Assembly (NCBI GenBank): GCA_903896015.1
Contig: CAITWF010000078.1
Location: forward strand, 1-64,000
Direction of reading: 5' to 3'
Origin: an uncultured Opitutia bacterium
GTDB taxonomy: Bacteria; Verrucomicrobiota; Verrucomicrobiia; Opitutales; Opitutaceae
Length of the DNA stretch: 64,000 nt
Shown: piece after piece, positions 1-8,891 of the stretch
How positions within the stretch are numbered: the stretch's first letter is position 1
How the letters are laid out: each line of letters starts with the position of its first letter
Notes under the pieces: model-generated
The model's database searches: none
Told to the model about the DNA's origin: nothing
What the model saw: the letters and a program-made list of their open reading frames with translations, nothing else
Made by a program: the position numbers and the translations under genes

Positions 1-121
1 ATCAACGTGGCGCTCGTTGTATCCGGTGCAATCCCGGAGGCCAATCGCCGTTTCCGCTGTTCGGACGGTGTCGTTAGGCTTTCGTTGCCTCTGCTCCCAA
101 ACGGGCACGTGCAATAAAAGC

Positions 122-823
122 CTATGGTTTTACGAACGGTTGGAAGGCGAGAATCGGCTGCGACCAGTCGGCCACGCCCAGATCGTCAATGCGCGGCTGC
201 GCGGCGAGTTCGGTCCACCACGCGTGCAGCGGTGCGAGTTCGTCCCAACCGGCCTCCACCTCGAGGCGGTGTCCGCGGAGGAATTTTTCCCATTTCTCGG
301 GATGCGCGACGATCTCGCCGGTGGCTTGGGCGACGGCCAGCTGCGTCTGAGGCGGCTTGAACGCGTTGGCTGCTGCGCTGGCTTTCGCGTAACGCATCAG
401 GAGACGGTAGCTCGCCTCGTCGCCGGGGAGCGCGGGCGAGAGTTCGTCCATCGTAAGCGGGCGGCGCACGGCGGGATCATCCCAGCAGAGGTAAACGAAC
501 GCCACGAGCAGGCCGAGCGTGAGCGCACTGAGCTGCGGCCCGCGCAGCCAGCCGCGCCGGTTGCAGAAGATCAGCGCGCCGATTGGCGCGAGCACGGCGA
601 CGGCGAGCGTGACGAAGAGCGCCGCGCCGGAAGAAGTTTTTTGCTCCCACACGAGTGGACCGAGGCTCTCGCGCACGACGGGCACACTCGTGGCGACGGC
701 AAGCAAGCCGAGGAGACTCAACGCGAGGGCGAGGGCGGCGATGGCGGTCGCCCGGAAAAAGCGCGACGCAAACGAAGGGGCAGCCGGCGCAACGCCGGGC
801 GGGGTGGGCGCGGAATTGTTCAT
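122..823 (-). CDS. Hypothetical small membrane protein
   Basis: 233-residue protein of unknown function, read from ATG at 823. Residues about 20-45 form a hydrophobic helix rich in Ala and Leu, and two more hydrophobic stretches follow at about 65-85 and 95-112, so it is probably an inner-membrane protein with a soluble C-terminal half. The C-terminal part has Trp-rich segments (EKWEKFLRGHRLEVEAGW). Codons extend further upstream, but the ATG just before the Pro/Ala-rich N-terminus leaves room for a promoter shared with the divergent gene at 932. I do not recognise the family. Confidence 0.7.
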   Translation of the reverse strand: MNNSAPTPPGVAPAAPSFASRFFRATAIAALALALSLLGLLAVATSVPVVRESLGPLVWEQKTSSGAALFVTLAVAVLAPIGALIFCNRRGWLRGPQLSALTLGLLVAFVYLCWDDPAVRRPLTMDELSPALPGDEASYRLLMRYAKASAAANAFKPPQTQLAVAQATGEIVAHPEKWEKFLRGHRLEVEAGWDELAPLHAWWTELAAQPRIDDLGVADWSQPILAFQPFVKP

Positions 824-856
824 GGGGAGAAGCGGGGATGCGTGGGTGTGTAGCGC

Positions 857-897
857 CGCAACGCTTGCGAAGAAAGTGCAATCGCGCAGGCTTGCAC
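857..897. promoter_or_regulatory. Candidate operator pair in divergent promoter
   Basis: Two inverted repeats with the same half-site lie between the divergent genes: CGCAA-CGC-TTGCG at 857-869 and GTGCAA-N10-TTGCAC at 876-897. Half-sites of the form (T/C)GCAA...TTGC(A/G) resemble LacI-family carbohydrate operators, which would fit the saccharide-type genes that start at 932. No regulator gene is adjacent, so this is only a sequence-level suggestion. Confidence 0.3.
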
Positions 898-931
898 GGA
901 CGTGGGGAGAAACGGAGGCTGACGTCACCCC

Positions 932-2776
932 ATGAAAACGATCGCGCAAATCGGAGCGCTCGGAATTTTTTGCGCCGCAACCGTGCTCGCGGCGACGCCG
1001 CGTTGGACCGGCAATCCGTCGCTCGGCGCGCGCGAACTCGAACAGCAGTGGTCGCTCGTCGCGGATCAAAGCCGCGCGATGCCGATCCGCGGCGTGCTGC
1101 GGTTTGCGGTCGAGGCCACGGGGCTCGACTGGCACCCTGAGCGTGTCGCGACGGCGCTCACCCGGGCGCGCGCGTTGCAGGATCTCGATCCGGCGAGCGC
1201 GACGTTCGGCAACTTCCACTGGGTTGGCAGTCAGCCGGAGGTGGTCGATCTCAACGCGGTGGAGTTTGCATCGCAGTTGATGGGCTTCTTGCGCCGGGCC
1301 CAGGATAACAAATTAGCGCCGGCCGCGCGGCAGCAGCTCGATGCGTTGATGACTGATGCGGTTGCCGGCCTGCGCAGCCACGTCGTGAAGATCGAGTATA
1401 CGAACATTTTTGTCATGAAGTGTTGGGGCCTGATCGCGATCGGCGAGGCGCTCGGACGTGCGGAGGTGGCAGACGATGGCTATCGGCGGTTCGACGACTG
1501 GGTGCGTTTCACGGCGCAGCACGGGATCGCGGAATATGGCGCGGTGACCTATTACGGCATCGATCTTGATTCGCTCGCGATGATCGCGCGGCTCGCGGGT
1601 CGCGCCGATGCGCGGGCGAAGGCGGAGCGCGCAATCCGGCTGTTGTGGACCGATGCGGCGGCGAACTGGTGGGCGCTGGGCGATCGACTCGGCGGGACGA
1701 ACGCGCGGACGTATGACTATCTTTTCGGGACAGGCTACTTCGAGGCGCATACGTGGACGGCCGGGTGGCTGCGCGCGCGGCCCGAGTTGGAGGGCGCCGG
1801 CTGGCTCTCGGGCGCGCGCGAAAACCTGACGACTTTGCGCGATGCGGTGATGCTGCCGCCTCCGGCGGAGTGGACGGAGGCGATCCGGGCTCAGGTGCCG
1901 CGCACGGTCGTGCAGAGTTGGGGCGATCGGCCGGAGCAGGTGGCGGTGAACTGGATCGGGCGCCACGTGAGCCTCGCGTCATCGGGAGCCTCGCACAGTC
2001 GCGACGAGCGGACGCTCGTGGCAAATCTCGGCGACTCGCCTTCGATCCCGCAGCTCATGCTCGTGATGGATGGTCGCGGCGATCCATACGGCACGAAAAA
2101 AACCGTGGGCGGGAAGGCGCTTCACCTTACGCCGTTCGTTGCCACCGTGCAACGCGGTCCGGAAATTCTGCAGGTGCTCTCCGACGATCCGCTCGCTGTG
2201 GGAACTCGCGCCAAGCCGGGTGAACTTTCCCGCTTCCTCACGCACTTCACCGTGCCCGCGGCGGCCCAGCTTTGGATCGGCGACACGCGAACGGAGCCGG
2301 GCACGCCGGAAAAGCCGGTGATCGTGCCGGCGGGGGCGGCGGTGTTCGTGCGGCTCGGCGATGCGGTGATCGGATTGCGCGTGCTGCTCGCGACGACGAT
2401 CGCGGGCGAACCGGCGCCGCTGCATTTTATCGCGGATGAAAAAGGTGGCGTCGCGCGGCGGCTTACGGTGGTACATGGCACGTCCGAGCCGCACGGTCGG
2501 GCCACGCTGGCGGTGTTTTTGCGCGCAGCCGAAGGACTCGACGATGCGGCGTTTGCCGCGTGGCGGAAAAATTTCTCGACCGCGCCAGCGATGGCCAAGC
2601 TTTCCGGTGATCGGATTGGCGCCGAGGTGGTGGGCGAGAAGGGCTCGCTGCGCATCGAAGCCGACGTCGCCAAGGGCGAGCGACGTGTGCTTGCGGGTGG
2701 CGAGGCGCCGGCGCTGCTCAGTGTGAATGGCCGTGACGTCGGGCGCGAAGTCATGCAGGAATTCTCGCCTCGTTAA
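932..2776 (+). CDS. Secreted toroid-type protein, possibly polysaccharide-active
   Basis: 614 residues with a signal peptide (about 1-20, cleavage after VLAA). The N-terminal 300 residues are helical and rich in Trp/Tyr/Gly motifs (FIVMKCWGLIAIGEALGR-like, YDYLFGTGYFEAHTW), as in alpha/alpha-toroid polysaccharide lyases and unsaturated glycuronyl hydrolases. The C-terminal 250 residues look like beta-sandwich. No catalytic residue can be fixed by eye. The stop is 10 bp before a sodium/solute symporter start, and that pairing is typical of saccharide-degradation units in Verrucomicrobiota and Planctomycetota. Function as lyase or hydrolase is inference. Confidence 0.6.
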   Translation: MKTIAQIGALGIFCAATVLAATPRWTGNPSLGARELEQQWSLVADQSRAMPIRGVLRFAVEATGLDWHPERVATALTRARALQDLDPASATFGNFHWVGSQPEVVDLNAVEFASQLMGFLRRAQDNKLAPAARQQLDALMTDAVAGLRSHVVKIEYTNIFVMKCWGLIAIGEALGRAEVADDGYRRFDDWVRFTAQHGIAEYGAVTYYGIDLDSLAMIARLAGRADARAKAERAIRLLWTDAAANWWALGDRLGGTNARTYDYLFGTGYFEAHTWTAGWLRARPELEGAGWLSGARENLTTLRDAVMLPPPAEWTEAIRAQVPRTVVQSWGDRPEQVAVNWIGRHVSLASSGASHSRDERTLVANLGDSPSIPQLMLVMDGRGDPYGTKKTVGGKALHLTPFVATVQRGPEILQVLSDDPLAVGTRAKPGELSRFLTHFTVPAAAQLWIGDTRTEPGTPEKPVIVPAGAAVFVRLGDAVIGLRVLLATTIAGEPAPLHFIADEKGGVARRLTVVHGTSEPHGRATLAVFLRAAEGLDDAAFAAWRKNFSTAPAMAKLSGDRIGAEVVGEKGSLRIEADVAKGERRVLAGGEAPALLSVNGRDVGREVMQEFSPR

Positions 2777-2786
2777 CCCCGACCCC

Positions 2787-4301
2787 ATGACCCCTTTGCT
2801 CGCGACGTTTACGCCGCGCACCCTTGCGTGGCAGGATTATCTTTTCATCGCGCTGTATTTCGCGATCAATCTGGGCATCGGCTGGTGGTGCGCGCGCCGG
2901 AAAAAAACCTCCAGCGGCGAATTTTTCCTCGGTGGCAACCGGGTTGGCTGGATCGCGATGTCGATCAGTTTCTTTGCAACGTCGACGAGCAGCATCAGCT
3001 TCATGGCGCTGCCGGCGCGCACGTATGGATCGAACTGGCTCTCTTTCGGCTCAGCGCCGGCGCAGGCGTTCGCGGGGGTGCTGACGGGCATCGTGTTCGT
3101 GAACCTCCTGCGGCGGCTCAACCTCACCACGGTCTTCGGCTATCTGGAGAAACGCTTCGATCGGCGCGTGCGCCTGCTCGGTGCGGGGCTCGGCGTGCTG
3201 CTCAAGGTCGGCGGGCGGATGAGCGTCGTCATGCTGCTGCCGGCGCTGGCGCTGTCGACCGTCACGGGGCTCAACGTGTTTGTGAGCATCGGGCTGATGG
3301 GCGTCGTCACGACCATTTACGCGATGGAGGGCGGTTTCGAGGCGGTGATTTGGACGGATGTGATGCAGGTCGGTGTGACGATGGGCGGTGTGGCGATCGC
3401 GTTTTATTTTCTGGCGAGCGGGGTGAACGGCGGGCTCGGCGGCATTGTGCATGCCGGTGAGGCGGCGGGAAAATTTCACATGGTTTCTTGGGCGCCGAAC
3501 GTGAGTGAGCCGACCGCGTGGGTGTTTATCGGGATGTTTTTCGGCCACATCTTCACGCAACTCGGCGATCAGCCGCAGATGCAGCGGATGCTGGCGGCTA
3601 CGGATGCGGCGGCGGCGCGGCGCACGGTGGTCACGGGCAATCTGATCGGCTGCGTGGGCTCGTTTATCTTTTTCTCGGTGGGCACGTCGCTGTGGGCGTT
3701 CTACCACGCGCATCCCGATCGGCTGGCGGACGGCGTGCCGCAGGACGCGATCTTTCCCTACTTCATCGCGAACGAGCTGCCGCACGGCGTGGTCGGGCTG
3801 ATCATCGCGGGGCTGTTCGCTGCGGCGATGGGGGCGCTCAGCAGCGCGCTCAATGCGACCGCCGCCATCATCGTGACGGATTTTCAGGCCGAGCTGAAAC
3901 CCGGCGCAACTCCTGCGCAGCAGGTGCGGCTGGCGCGTCGGGCGACGCTGATTTGCGGCGTAATCGCGACCGGTATGGCGTTCTGGCTCGCATCGCGCGA
4001 TGTGAAATCGCTGTGGGACGCCTACCTCAATCTCACCGCGCTGATCGGCGGCGGATTTCCGGGCGTGTTTGCCTTAGGGTTGCTGACGCGCCGCGCAAAC
4101 GCGTGGGGCGCGATGATTGGCGCGGTCGCGAGCATTGGCGTGACGTTGGCCGTGCAAACTCTCACGACCACGAACGCGTTTCTCCAGGTCTTCGTGGCGG
4201 TCAGCTCATGCTTCGTGATTGGTTATGTTGCGAGCCGGTTGCTCTCCGGCGCCGCCGGCAAAAAAGATCTGCGCGGGCTGACTTTGTGGGATGCGGTTTG
4301 A
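2787..4301 (+). CDS. Sodium/solute symporter (SSS family)
   Basis: 504 residues from ATG 2787, directly after the secreted protein gene. It has about 13 hydrophobic helices and the SSS signatures: an early helix LFIALYFAINLGIGWWCARR, SGEFFLGGNRVGW, SISFFATSTSSISFMALPA near residue 75, and GLFAAAMGALSSALNATAAI around 355. The family couples inward Na+ flow to uptake of sugars, sialic acids, amino acids or similar. The upstream neighbour suggests a sugar or uronate released by a secreted enzyme. The substrate cannot be read from sequence. It converges with rsmE. Confidence 0.88.
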   Translation: MTPLLATFTPRTLAWQDYLFIALYFAINLGIGWWCARRKKTSSGEFFLGGNRVGWIAMSISFFATSTSSISFMALPARTYGSNWLSFGSAPAQAFAGVLTGIVFVNLLRRLNLTTVFGYLEKRFDRRVRLLGAGLGVLLKVGGRMSVVMLLPALALSTVTGLNVFVSIGLMGVVTTIYAMEGGFEAVIWTDVMQVGVTMGGVAIAFYFLASGVNGGLGGIVHAGEAAGKFHMVSWAPNVSEPTAWVFIGMFFGHIFTQLGDQPQMQRMLAATDAAAARRTVVTGNLIGCVGSFIFFSVGTSLWAFYHAHPDRLADGVPQDAIFPYFIANELPHGVVGLIIAGLFAAAMGALSSALNATAAIIVTDFQAELKPGATPAQQVRLARRATLICGVIATGMAFWLASRDVKSLWDAYLNLTALIGGGFPGVFALGLLTRRANAWGAMIGAVASIGVTLAVQTLTTTNAFLQVFVAVSSCFVIGYVASRLLSGAAGKKDLRGLTLWDAV

Positions 4302-4320
4302 ACCGGTCCGGCGGACCTGA

Positions 4321-5046
4321 TCAGCGCATCCAGCCGAGGCGTGATTGCAGAATAGCAACGGCGCCCGTGATGGCGGTCTCGGCGCGCAGCACCCGGTGAC
4401 CGAGGTGGGCGAGGGTGAATCCATGCGCGCGCAACGCCGCGCGATCGCGCGCTGACCAGCCGCGCTCCGGGCCGATGGCGAGCACAACGCGCCCGTCGTC
4501 GCCCAGCGGAGACTCGCCCAGTGCGAGCGGCGATTCGTAGTTGTCGAGCGCGAGCCGCGTCGGATTTTTTTCAAGCGAGGTGAGTGCATCGTCCAGTTTG
4601 CGGCCGTGCGAAATGTCCGGCAGGCGCGTGTCGAAGGCCTGCTGCGCCGCGTCGACGAGGTGACGGCGCCATTCGCCGGACGACCAGAGCGAGCTTTGCG
4701 CGTAACTCGGCTCGCTTTTCTCGGTTGCGACGAAATGGACGGCGCTGACACCGAGTTCGGTCGCTGCGTGCAAAATCTTTCGCACGGTCTGCGGGCGCGG
4801 GAGGCCGACGAGCAGCGTGATTGGCGTGAGCGCGGGGGTGGTATGGGTGTCCCACGCGAACGCGAGCCCGATCGATTCGGCGTTCACAGCGGTGACGGTG
4901 GCTTTGCCGCGCGGGCCGTTGATGAGCCCGGTGTCGACGGTGTCGCCGACCTTGCGGCGCAGCACATCGACGATGTGGGCCGCGCGCGAATCGCCGCGCG
5001 GGAGTGGGGAGTGGGTTTCGGAGGGTTCGAACAGGATCAGATTCAC
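4321..5046 (-). CDS. rsmE: 16S rRNA (uracil-1498-N3)-methyltransferase
   Basis: 241 residues, GTG start. RsmE methylates N3 of U1498 in the decoding region of 16S rRNA using S-adenosylmethionine. The C-terminal SPOUT fold carries the expected knot motifs: LLVGLPRPQTVRKILHAATE at 78-97, IGPERGW at 191-197, and LGHRVLRAETA at 215-225. The N-terminal part is the small PUA-like RNA-binding domain. Length matches the family. The next gene upstream, an M50 peptidase, is divergent. Confidence 0.93.
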   Translation of the reverse strand: MNLILFEPSETHSPLPRGDSRAAHIVDVLRRKVGDTVDTGLINGPRGKATVTAVNAESIGLAFAWDTHTTPALTPITLLVGLPRPQTVRKILHAATELGVSAVHFVATEKSEPSYAQSSLWSSGEWRRHLVDAAQQAFDTRLPDISHGRKLDDALTSLEKNPTRLALDNYESPLALGESPLGDDGRVVLAIGPERGWSARDRAALRAHGFTLAHLGHRVLRAETAITGAVAILQSRLGWMR

Positions 5047-5211
5047 TTCGGAGTTAGACTACGAATCCCGACCATGGTGTCGCGCCGTTTTTCGCGCGCG
5101 ACCGACGCCGCGACCTCTTTCACGGTTTGTTTAACGATGGGGTTGGCCATGCGTGCGTCATCGATCGTGCTTGCCGAAGTGCGCGCGTCCGGTGGGATCG
5201 ATGAACGCCGC

Positions 5212-6051
5212 ATGGATGATCCAACCCTCGCCCCCACGCCGATCACGCCGGTGCCGGAAAAACCCACCCGGTGGCAGCGGTTCACCAAAGCGCTCGGGCC
5301 CGTGGGCGCGGTGCTCGCGACCTTCGCAAATTTCTTTGGGAAGCTCAAGTTCCTGCTGCTGCCGGTCCTGAAATTTGGCCTTCCGATCCTGAAGACGGGC
5401 GGGACGATGATTCTCTCGATCTGGGTCTACGCTTTGAACTGGGGCTGGCCGTTTGCCGCCGGGTTCGTGCTGCTGATTTTCGTGCACGAGTGCGGTCACC
5501 TGATCGTCGCGCGGCAGTTCGGGCTCAAGGTGAGCGCGCCGATGTTCATCCCCTTCATGGGCGCGTTCATCGTGCTGAAGGATCAGCCGCGCAACGCGTG
5601 GATGGAGGCATGCGTGGGCATCGGCGGGCCGCTACTGGGATCGCTCGCGGCGATGCTGTGCGGCGCGGTTTTCATCTTCACGCGGCAGCCGATCTTTCTC
5701 GCGCTGGCCTACTCGGGATTTTTCCTGAACCTCTTCAACCTCGCCCCGATCGGCATGCTCGACGGCGGGCGCGTCACCACGGCGATCTCACGGTGGCTTT
5801 GGGTGGTGGGGCTCGTGGTGTTGGGTGCGATGATTTATGCGCGCCCGAATTTTCTACTCATCCTGATTTTGGTTTTGTCGTTGCCGCGGGTGTGGTCGCT
5901 ATTTCGTGCGAAATCTGAGGACGAGCAGCGCTACTTCGAGGTCACGCGCGAGCAGCGCGCGACGATGGCAGTGCTGTATTTCGGACTCGTGGCGTTGCTC
6001 GTATATGGGATGCATTGGGCGCACATTGCTCCGCAATCGCTCGGGACGTAA
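5212..6051 (+). CDS. M50-family membrane metalloprotease
   Basis: 279 residues from ATG 5212; in-frame ATGs at 5137 and 5149 would add 21-25 residues. The zinc motif HECGH (residues 92-96) sits in a hydrophobic helix. The third-ligand region, the LDG motif NLAPIGMLDGGR, is at about 177-187, as in site-2 proteases and related M50 peptidases. Four to five helices are visible, plus a cytoplasmic tail (AKSEDEQRYFEVTREQ). The family cleaves transmembrane substrates inside the membrane. No PDZ domain is present, so it is not a standard RseP. The substrate is unknown. Confidence 0.85.
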   Translation: MDDPTLAPTPITPVPEKPTRWQRFTKALGPVGAVLATFANFFGKLKFLLLPVLKFGLPILKTGGTMILSIWVYALNWGWPFAAGFVLLIFVHECGHLIVARQFGLKVSAPMFIPFMGAFIVLKDQPRNAWMEACVGIGGPLLGSLAAMLCGAVFIFTRQPIFLALAYSGFFLNLFNLAPIGMLDGGRVTTAISRWLWVVGLVVLGAMIYARPNFLLILILVLSLPRVWSLFRAKSEDEQRYFEVTREQRATMAVLYFGLVALLVYGMHWAHIAPQSLGT

Positions 6052-6092
6052 CGGCGGACGAGAGAAGGGTGCGTGTTGTGTTGCGACTTGAC

Positions 6093-6110
6093 CGTCGCCG
6101 GCCGGCGACG
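6093..6110. promoter_or_regulatory. Perfect 18-bp palindrome upstream of tRNA-Gly
   Basis: CGTCGCCGG/CCGGCGACG is an uninterrupted perfect palindrome between the peptidase stop and the tRNA. A TTGACC hexamer overlaps its left edge (6088-6093). It has no T tract, so it is not a standard terminator. It may be an operator or an RNA hairpin. Confidence 0.3.
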
Positions 6111-6128
6111 AAGAGTTCCGCACGCTTC

Positions 6129-6202
6129 GCGGGCGTAGTTTAGTGGTAAAACTCCAGTTTTCCAAACTGGCCTCGAGGGTTCGATTCCCTCCGCCCGCTC
6201 CA
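6129..6202 (+). tRNA. tRNA-Gly(TCC)
   Basis: A 74-nt cloverleaf including an encoded CCA. The acceptor arms GCGGGCG (6129-6135) and CGCCCGC (6192-6198) pair fully. The anticodon stem CCAGT/ACTGG encloses the loop TTTCCAA with anticodon TCC, and the T arm contains GGTTCGATTCC. The anticodon reads GGA and GGG glycine codons. Confidence 0.97.
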
Positions 6203-6352
6203 GTTGTTCCGGTGCCAGAAACTAGCCCGCCTCGGCCGGCGGCCATCAATCGGACTGATCGGCACAAACCTAAGTGTTTCTCACGGGAAATTTACGCGGG
6301 CAGAATCGGAAATGAGGTTGCGGGAGACGGACGGGCGCGTTTCTATCCGCGC

Positions 6353-7534
6353 ATGGCATTGCTCACCTCCGCGTCAGCTGGTTCGGCCCAGTCAGCACGA
6401 TCCGACTCCCCTCAGAAAAAAGGCCCCAACGTCAAGGCCGCGCAGGCGCTCGCGAAGCAGAAGGCGCTCGAGAAAAGGTCCAAGAGTTACAAGCTCCCGA
6501 TGGGAGAACTCGCGATTTTCACCCAGCAAATCGCCTCGCTGCTCGCCGCCGGCCTGCCGCTCGTGCAGTGTCTTGAAGCGTTGCAGGATCAGACGGAGGA
6601 TCCGGTTTTCCGCATCGTCATCCGCGATGTTCGGGCCGACATCTCGCAGGGCAACTCCTTTTCCTCGGCGGTCCGGAAATTTCCAAATTCCTTCAACACC
6701 CTCTTCGTCTCGATGGTGGAGGCCGGTGAAGCGTCGGGTGGCCTCGCGGAAATCCTGATGAAGGTCGCCGGCTACTTCGAGTCAACCGTGAAGCTGACCA
6801 AGAAGGTGAAGTCGGCGATGACCTACCCGATCGCGGTCATCGGTCTCGCGATCGCGCTGGTCAACGTGCTTCTGATTTTCGTGATCCCGGTGTTCGCCGC
6901 GATGTTCAAGGACTTCGGCGCCAAGCTGCCCGCGCCCACCCAATTCCTGATCGACCTCTCGAACTTCATGAAGGCGTGGTGGTGGGCGATCGGCCTCACC
7001 GCCTACGGCATCTATTGGGGTGGGGGCAAGTTTGTCGCCACGCCCAACGGCCGTCGCACAAAGGACAAGTTCCTCGTGAAGGCGCCCATCTTCGGCAACC
7101 TCGTCCACAAGATCGCGCTGTCCCGCTTCTGCCGCACCTACGCGACGCTCATCCGCTCCGGCGTGCCGATTCTCCGCACGCTCGAAATCGTCTCCGCTGC
7201 GTCGAACAAAGTGCAGATTGAGGATGCCTGTGAAGAGATCGCGAAGCACGTATCGCAGGGCGGCCAGGTCTCCGAAGTGCTCGCGGCCAACGAATTTTTC
7301 CCGCCGATGATGAAGCACATGGTCAAGGCGGGTGAATCCACCGGCAACGTCGACGGTATGATGACCAAAATCGCGGACTTCTACGACGTGGAGTGCGAGG
7401 CGACGGTCTCTGCGCTCACGTCCCTCATCGAGCCGATGCTCATCGTCTTCCTCGGTGTCGTCGTTGGCGGCATCGTCATGGCGATGTTCCTGCCGATCTT
7501 CCAACTCGGCGCCGTCGCCGGCGGCCTGCAATAG
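6353..7534 (+). CDS. pilC: Type IV pilus inner-membrane platform protein PilC
   Basis: 393 residues from ATG 6353. It has two T2SSF domains, marked by FTQQIASLLAAGLPLVQCLEAL (about residues 60-80) and FCRTYATLIRSGVPILRTLEIV (about 260-280). Three membrane helices are visible: two mid-protein and the last one, MLIVFLGVVVGGIVMAMFLPIF, at the C-terminus. PilC/GspF is the inner-membrane hub on which the extension ATPase PilB and retraction ATPase PilT act. Two PilT-type ATPases are encoded at 53-55.5 kb. The next gene, 67 bp downstream, encodes a receiver protein. No pilin or pilB is in the window. Confidence 0.9.
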   Translation: MALLTSASAGSAQSARSDSPQKKGPNVKAAQALAKQKALEKRSKSYKLPMGELAIFTQQIASLLAAGLPLVQCLEALQDQTEDPVFRIVIRDVRADISQGNSFSSAVRKFPNSFNTLFVSMVEAGEASGGLAEILMKVAGYFESTVKLTKKVKSAMTYPIAVIGLAIALVNVLLIFVIPVFAAMFKDFGAKLPAPTQFLIDLSNFMKAWWWAIGLTAYGIYWGGGKFVATPNGRRTKDKFLVKAPIFGNLVHKIALSRFCRTYATLIRSGVPILRTLEIVSAASNKVQIEDACEEIAKHVSQGGQVSEVLAANEFFPPMMKHMVKAGESTGNVDGMMTKIADFYDVECEATVSALTSLIEPMLIVFLGVVVGGIVMAMFLPIFQLGAVAGGLQ

Positions 7535-7601
7535 GCGCGCGCGACGCGCTGTTTGACAACCCGCTCCGCCGCCCGGAACGTCGCCGCTCCGTCTTTCCGC
7601 C

Positions 7602-8858
7602 ATGCCTTCCGTCCTCATCGTCGACGATCTCGTGTCCATCCACGAGATGCTCGACGCGGTCATCCAGCCGACGGGTTTTGCGACGTCGTTTGCGACCGAT
7701 GGCGAGAAGGGTCTCGCGCGCTACAAAGCCGACAAGTTCGACCTTGTGCTCGCCGACATCGACATGAAGCCGATGGACGGCATCACGCTGCTCAAGCAGC
7801 TCAAGCTCTACGACCCGAACTGCGTCGTCATCATCATGACGGCCTATGCCTCAACCGAAAGCGCGATTCAGGCCCTGAAGTTTGGCGCGTTTGACTACCT
7901 GCAAAAACCCTTTCGCGTCGACGAACTGATCGCCACGCTCCGCCGCGGCATCGAGTTTCGGAAATTTCAGGCCGAGCGCGCCGCAGCCGGCCCGGCCAGC
8001 GGGGTAAAATCCTCCGACATTGAAGGTCGCCTGATCGGCAAGAGCGCCAAGCTCGTGAAACTGATCACGCAGGTCAAAAAACTCGCGACGGTTCGCACGC
8101 CCGTGCTGCTGATCGGCGAGAACGGCACTGGCAAGAGCGCCGTGGCCGAGATATTGCACCTCGCTGGTGGTGGGGCGGACAATAACCTTATCCGCATTGA
8201 TTGCTCGCTCAGCAACGAGGCGAATTTTCGTGACGGCCTCATCGGCCAGAACGGCGAGGGCGGCGGGTGGGTGAAGCAGGCGAAGGGCGGCACGCTCTAT
8301 CTGCAACACCTCCAGTGTCTCACTGAGTCGGTGCAGAAGGAACTCGTCAGCGTGCTCCGCAACACCGCGCACGGCTTCCGCCTCGTCTGCACCACCAGCG
8401 AGGATCTCGAAAAACTTTCCGACGAAGGCAGGTTTCACGACGAGCTTTTCTACCGCGTCGCCTCGCTGCCGGTGCAGATGCCGCCGCTTCGAGATCGCAC
8501 TGAGGATATCCCGCTCCTGGTGAAACACTACGCCGCGCAGGCGACGAACCCGCTTTTCGATGCAAAGCTGATCGAGTTCACGGACGATGCGCTCAGCGTG
8601 ATGGGCGCCTACCACTGGCCCGGCAACCTGACCGAGTTGCTGCAAGTCGTCACAAAAATTGCCGCGACGACCGAGACTCGCGTCGTGACCTCTCAGCAGC
8701 TCCCTCTCCGCTTGCGCGAGCTCAAGCACTGGCCGACGCTCACCGAATTCCTCGCCGGCCAGGAGAAGCAATACATCGATCACGTCCTCACGACCTGCAA
8801 GGGCGACAAAGCGGCCGCCGCCAAGGTGCTCGGCGTCGACGTCAGCAAGCTCGGGTGA
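7602..8858 (+). CDS. Receiver protein with degenerate NtrC-type ATPase domain
   Basis: 418 residues. An intact receiver (residues 1-120) has acidic pair D8/D9, phosphoacceptor D52, MTAY and QKPF. A sigma-54-activator-like AAA+ domain (about 145-390) keeps Walker A (GENGTGKS) and FHDELFYRV, but has lost the rest. The GAFTGA loop is replaced by GQNGEGGG, the Walker B Asp-Glu is replaced by LYLQHLQ, and the sensor-II Arg is lost (WPGNLTEL for WPGNxREL). The C-terminus stops inside the Fis-type helix (KGDKAAAAKVLGVDVSKLG). It is unlikely to activate sigma-54 RNA polymerase. Position beside pilC suggests a role in pilus control, which is inference. Confidence 0.85.
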   Translation: MPSVLIVDDLVSIHEMLDAVIQPTGFATSFATDGEKGLARYKADKFDLVLADIDMKPMDGITLLKQLKLYDPNCVVIIMTAYASTESAIQALKFGAFDYLQKPFRVDELIATLRRGIEFRKFQAERAAAGPASGVKSSDIEGRLIGKSAKLVKLITQVKKLATVRTPVLLIGENGTGKSAVAEILHLAGGGADNNLIRIDCSLSNEANFRDGLIGQNGEGGGWVKQAKGGTLYLQHLQCLTESVQKELVSVLRNTAHGFRLVCTTSEDLEKLSDEGRFHDELFYRVASLPVQMPPLRDRTEDIPLLVKHYAAQATNPLFDAKLIEFTDDALSVMGAYHWPGNLTELLQVVTKIAATTETRVVTSQQLPLRLRELKHWPTLTEFLAGQEKQYIDHVLTTCKGDKAAAAKVLGVDVSKLG

Positions 8859-8891
8859 ACGCAGACTGACTCGTTGGTGGCGGCGTCAGGT

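Noticed and set aside
1-121. A coding tail at the left edge
   Set aside because: No frame on either strand gives a convincing protein end; treated as intergenic.
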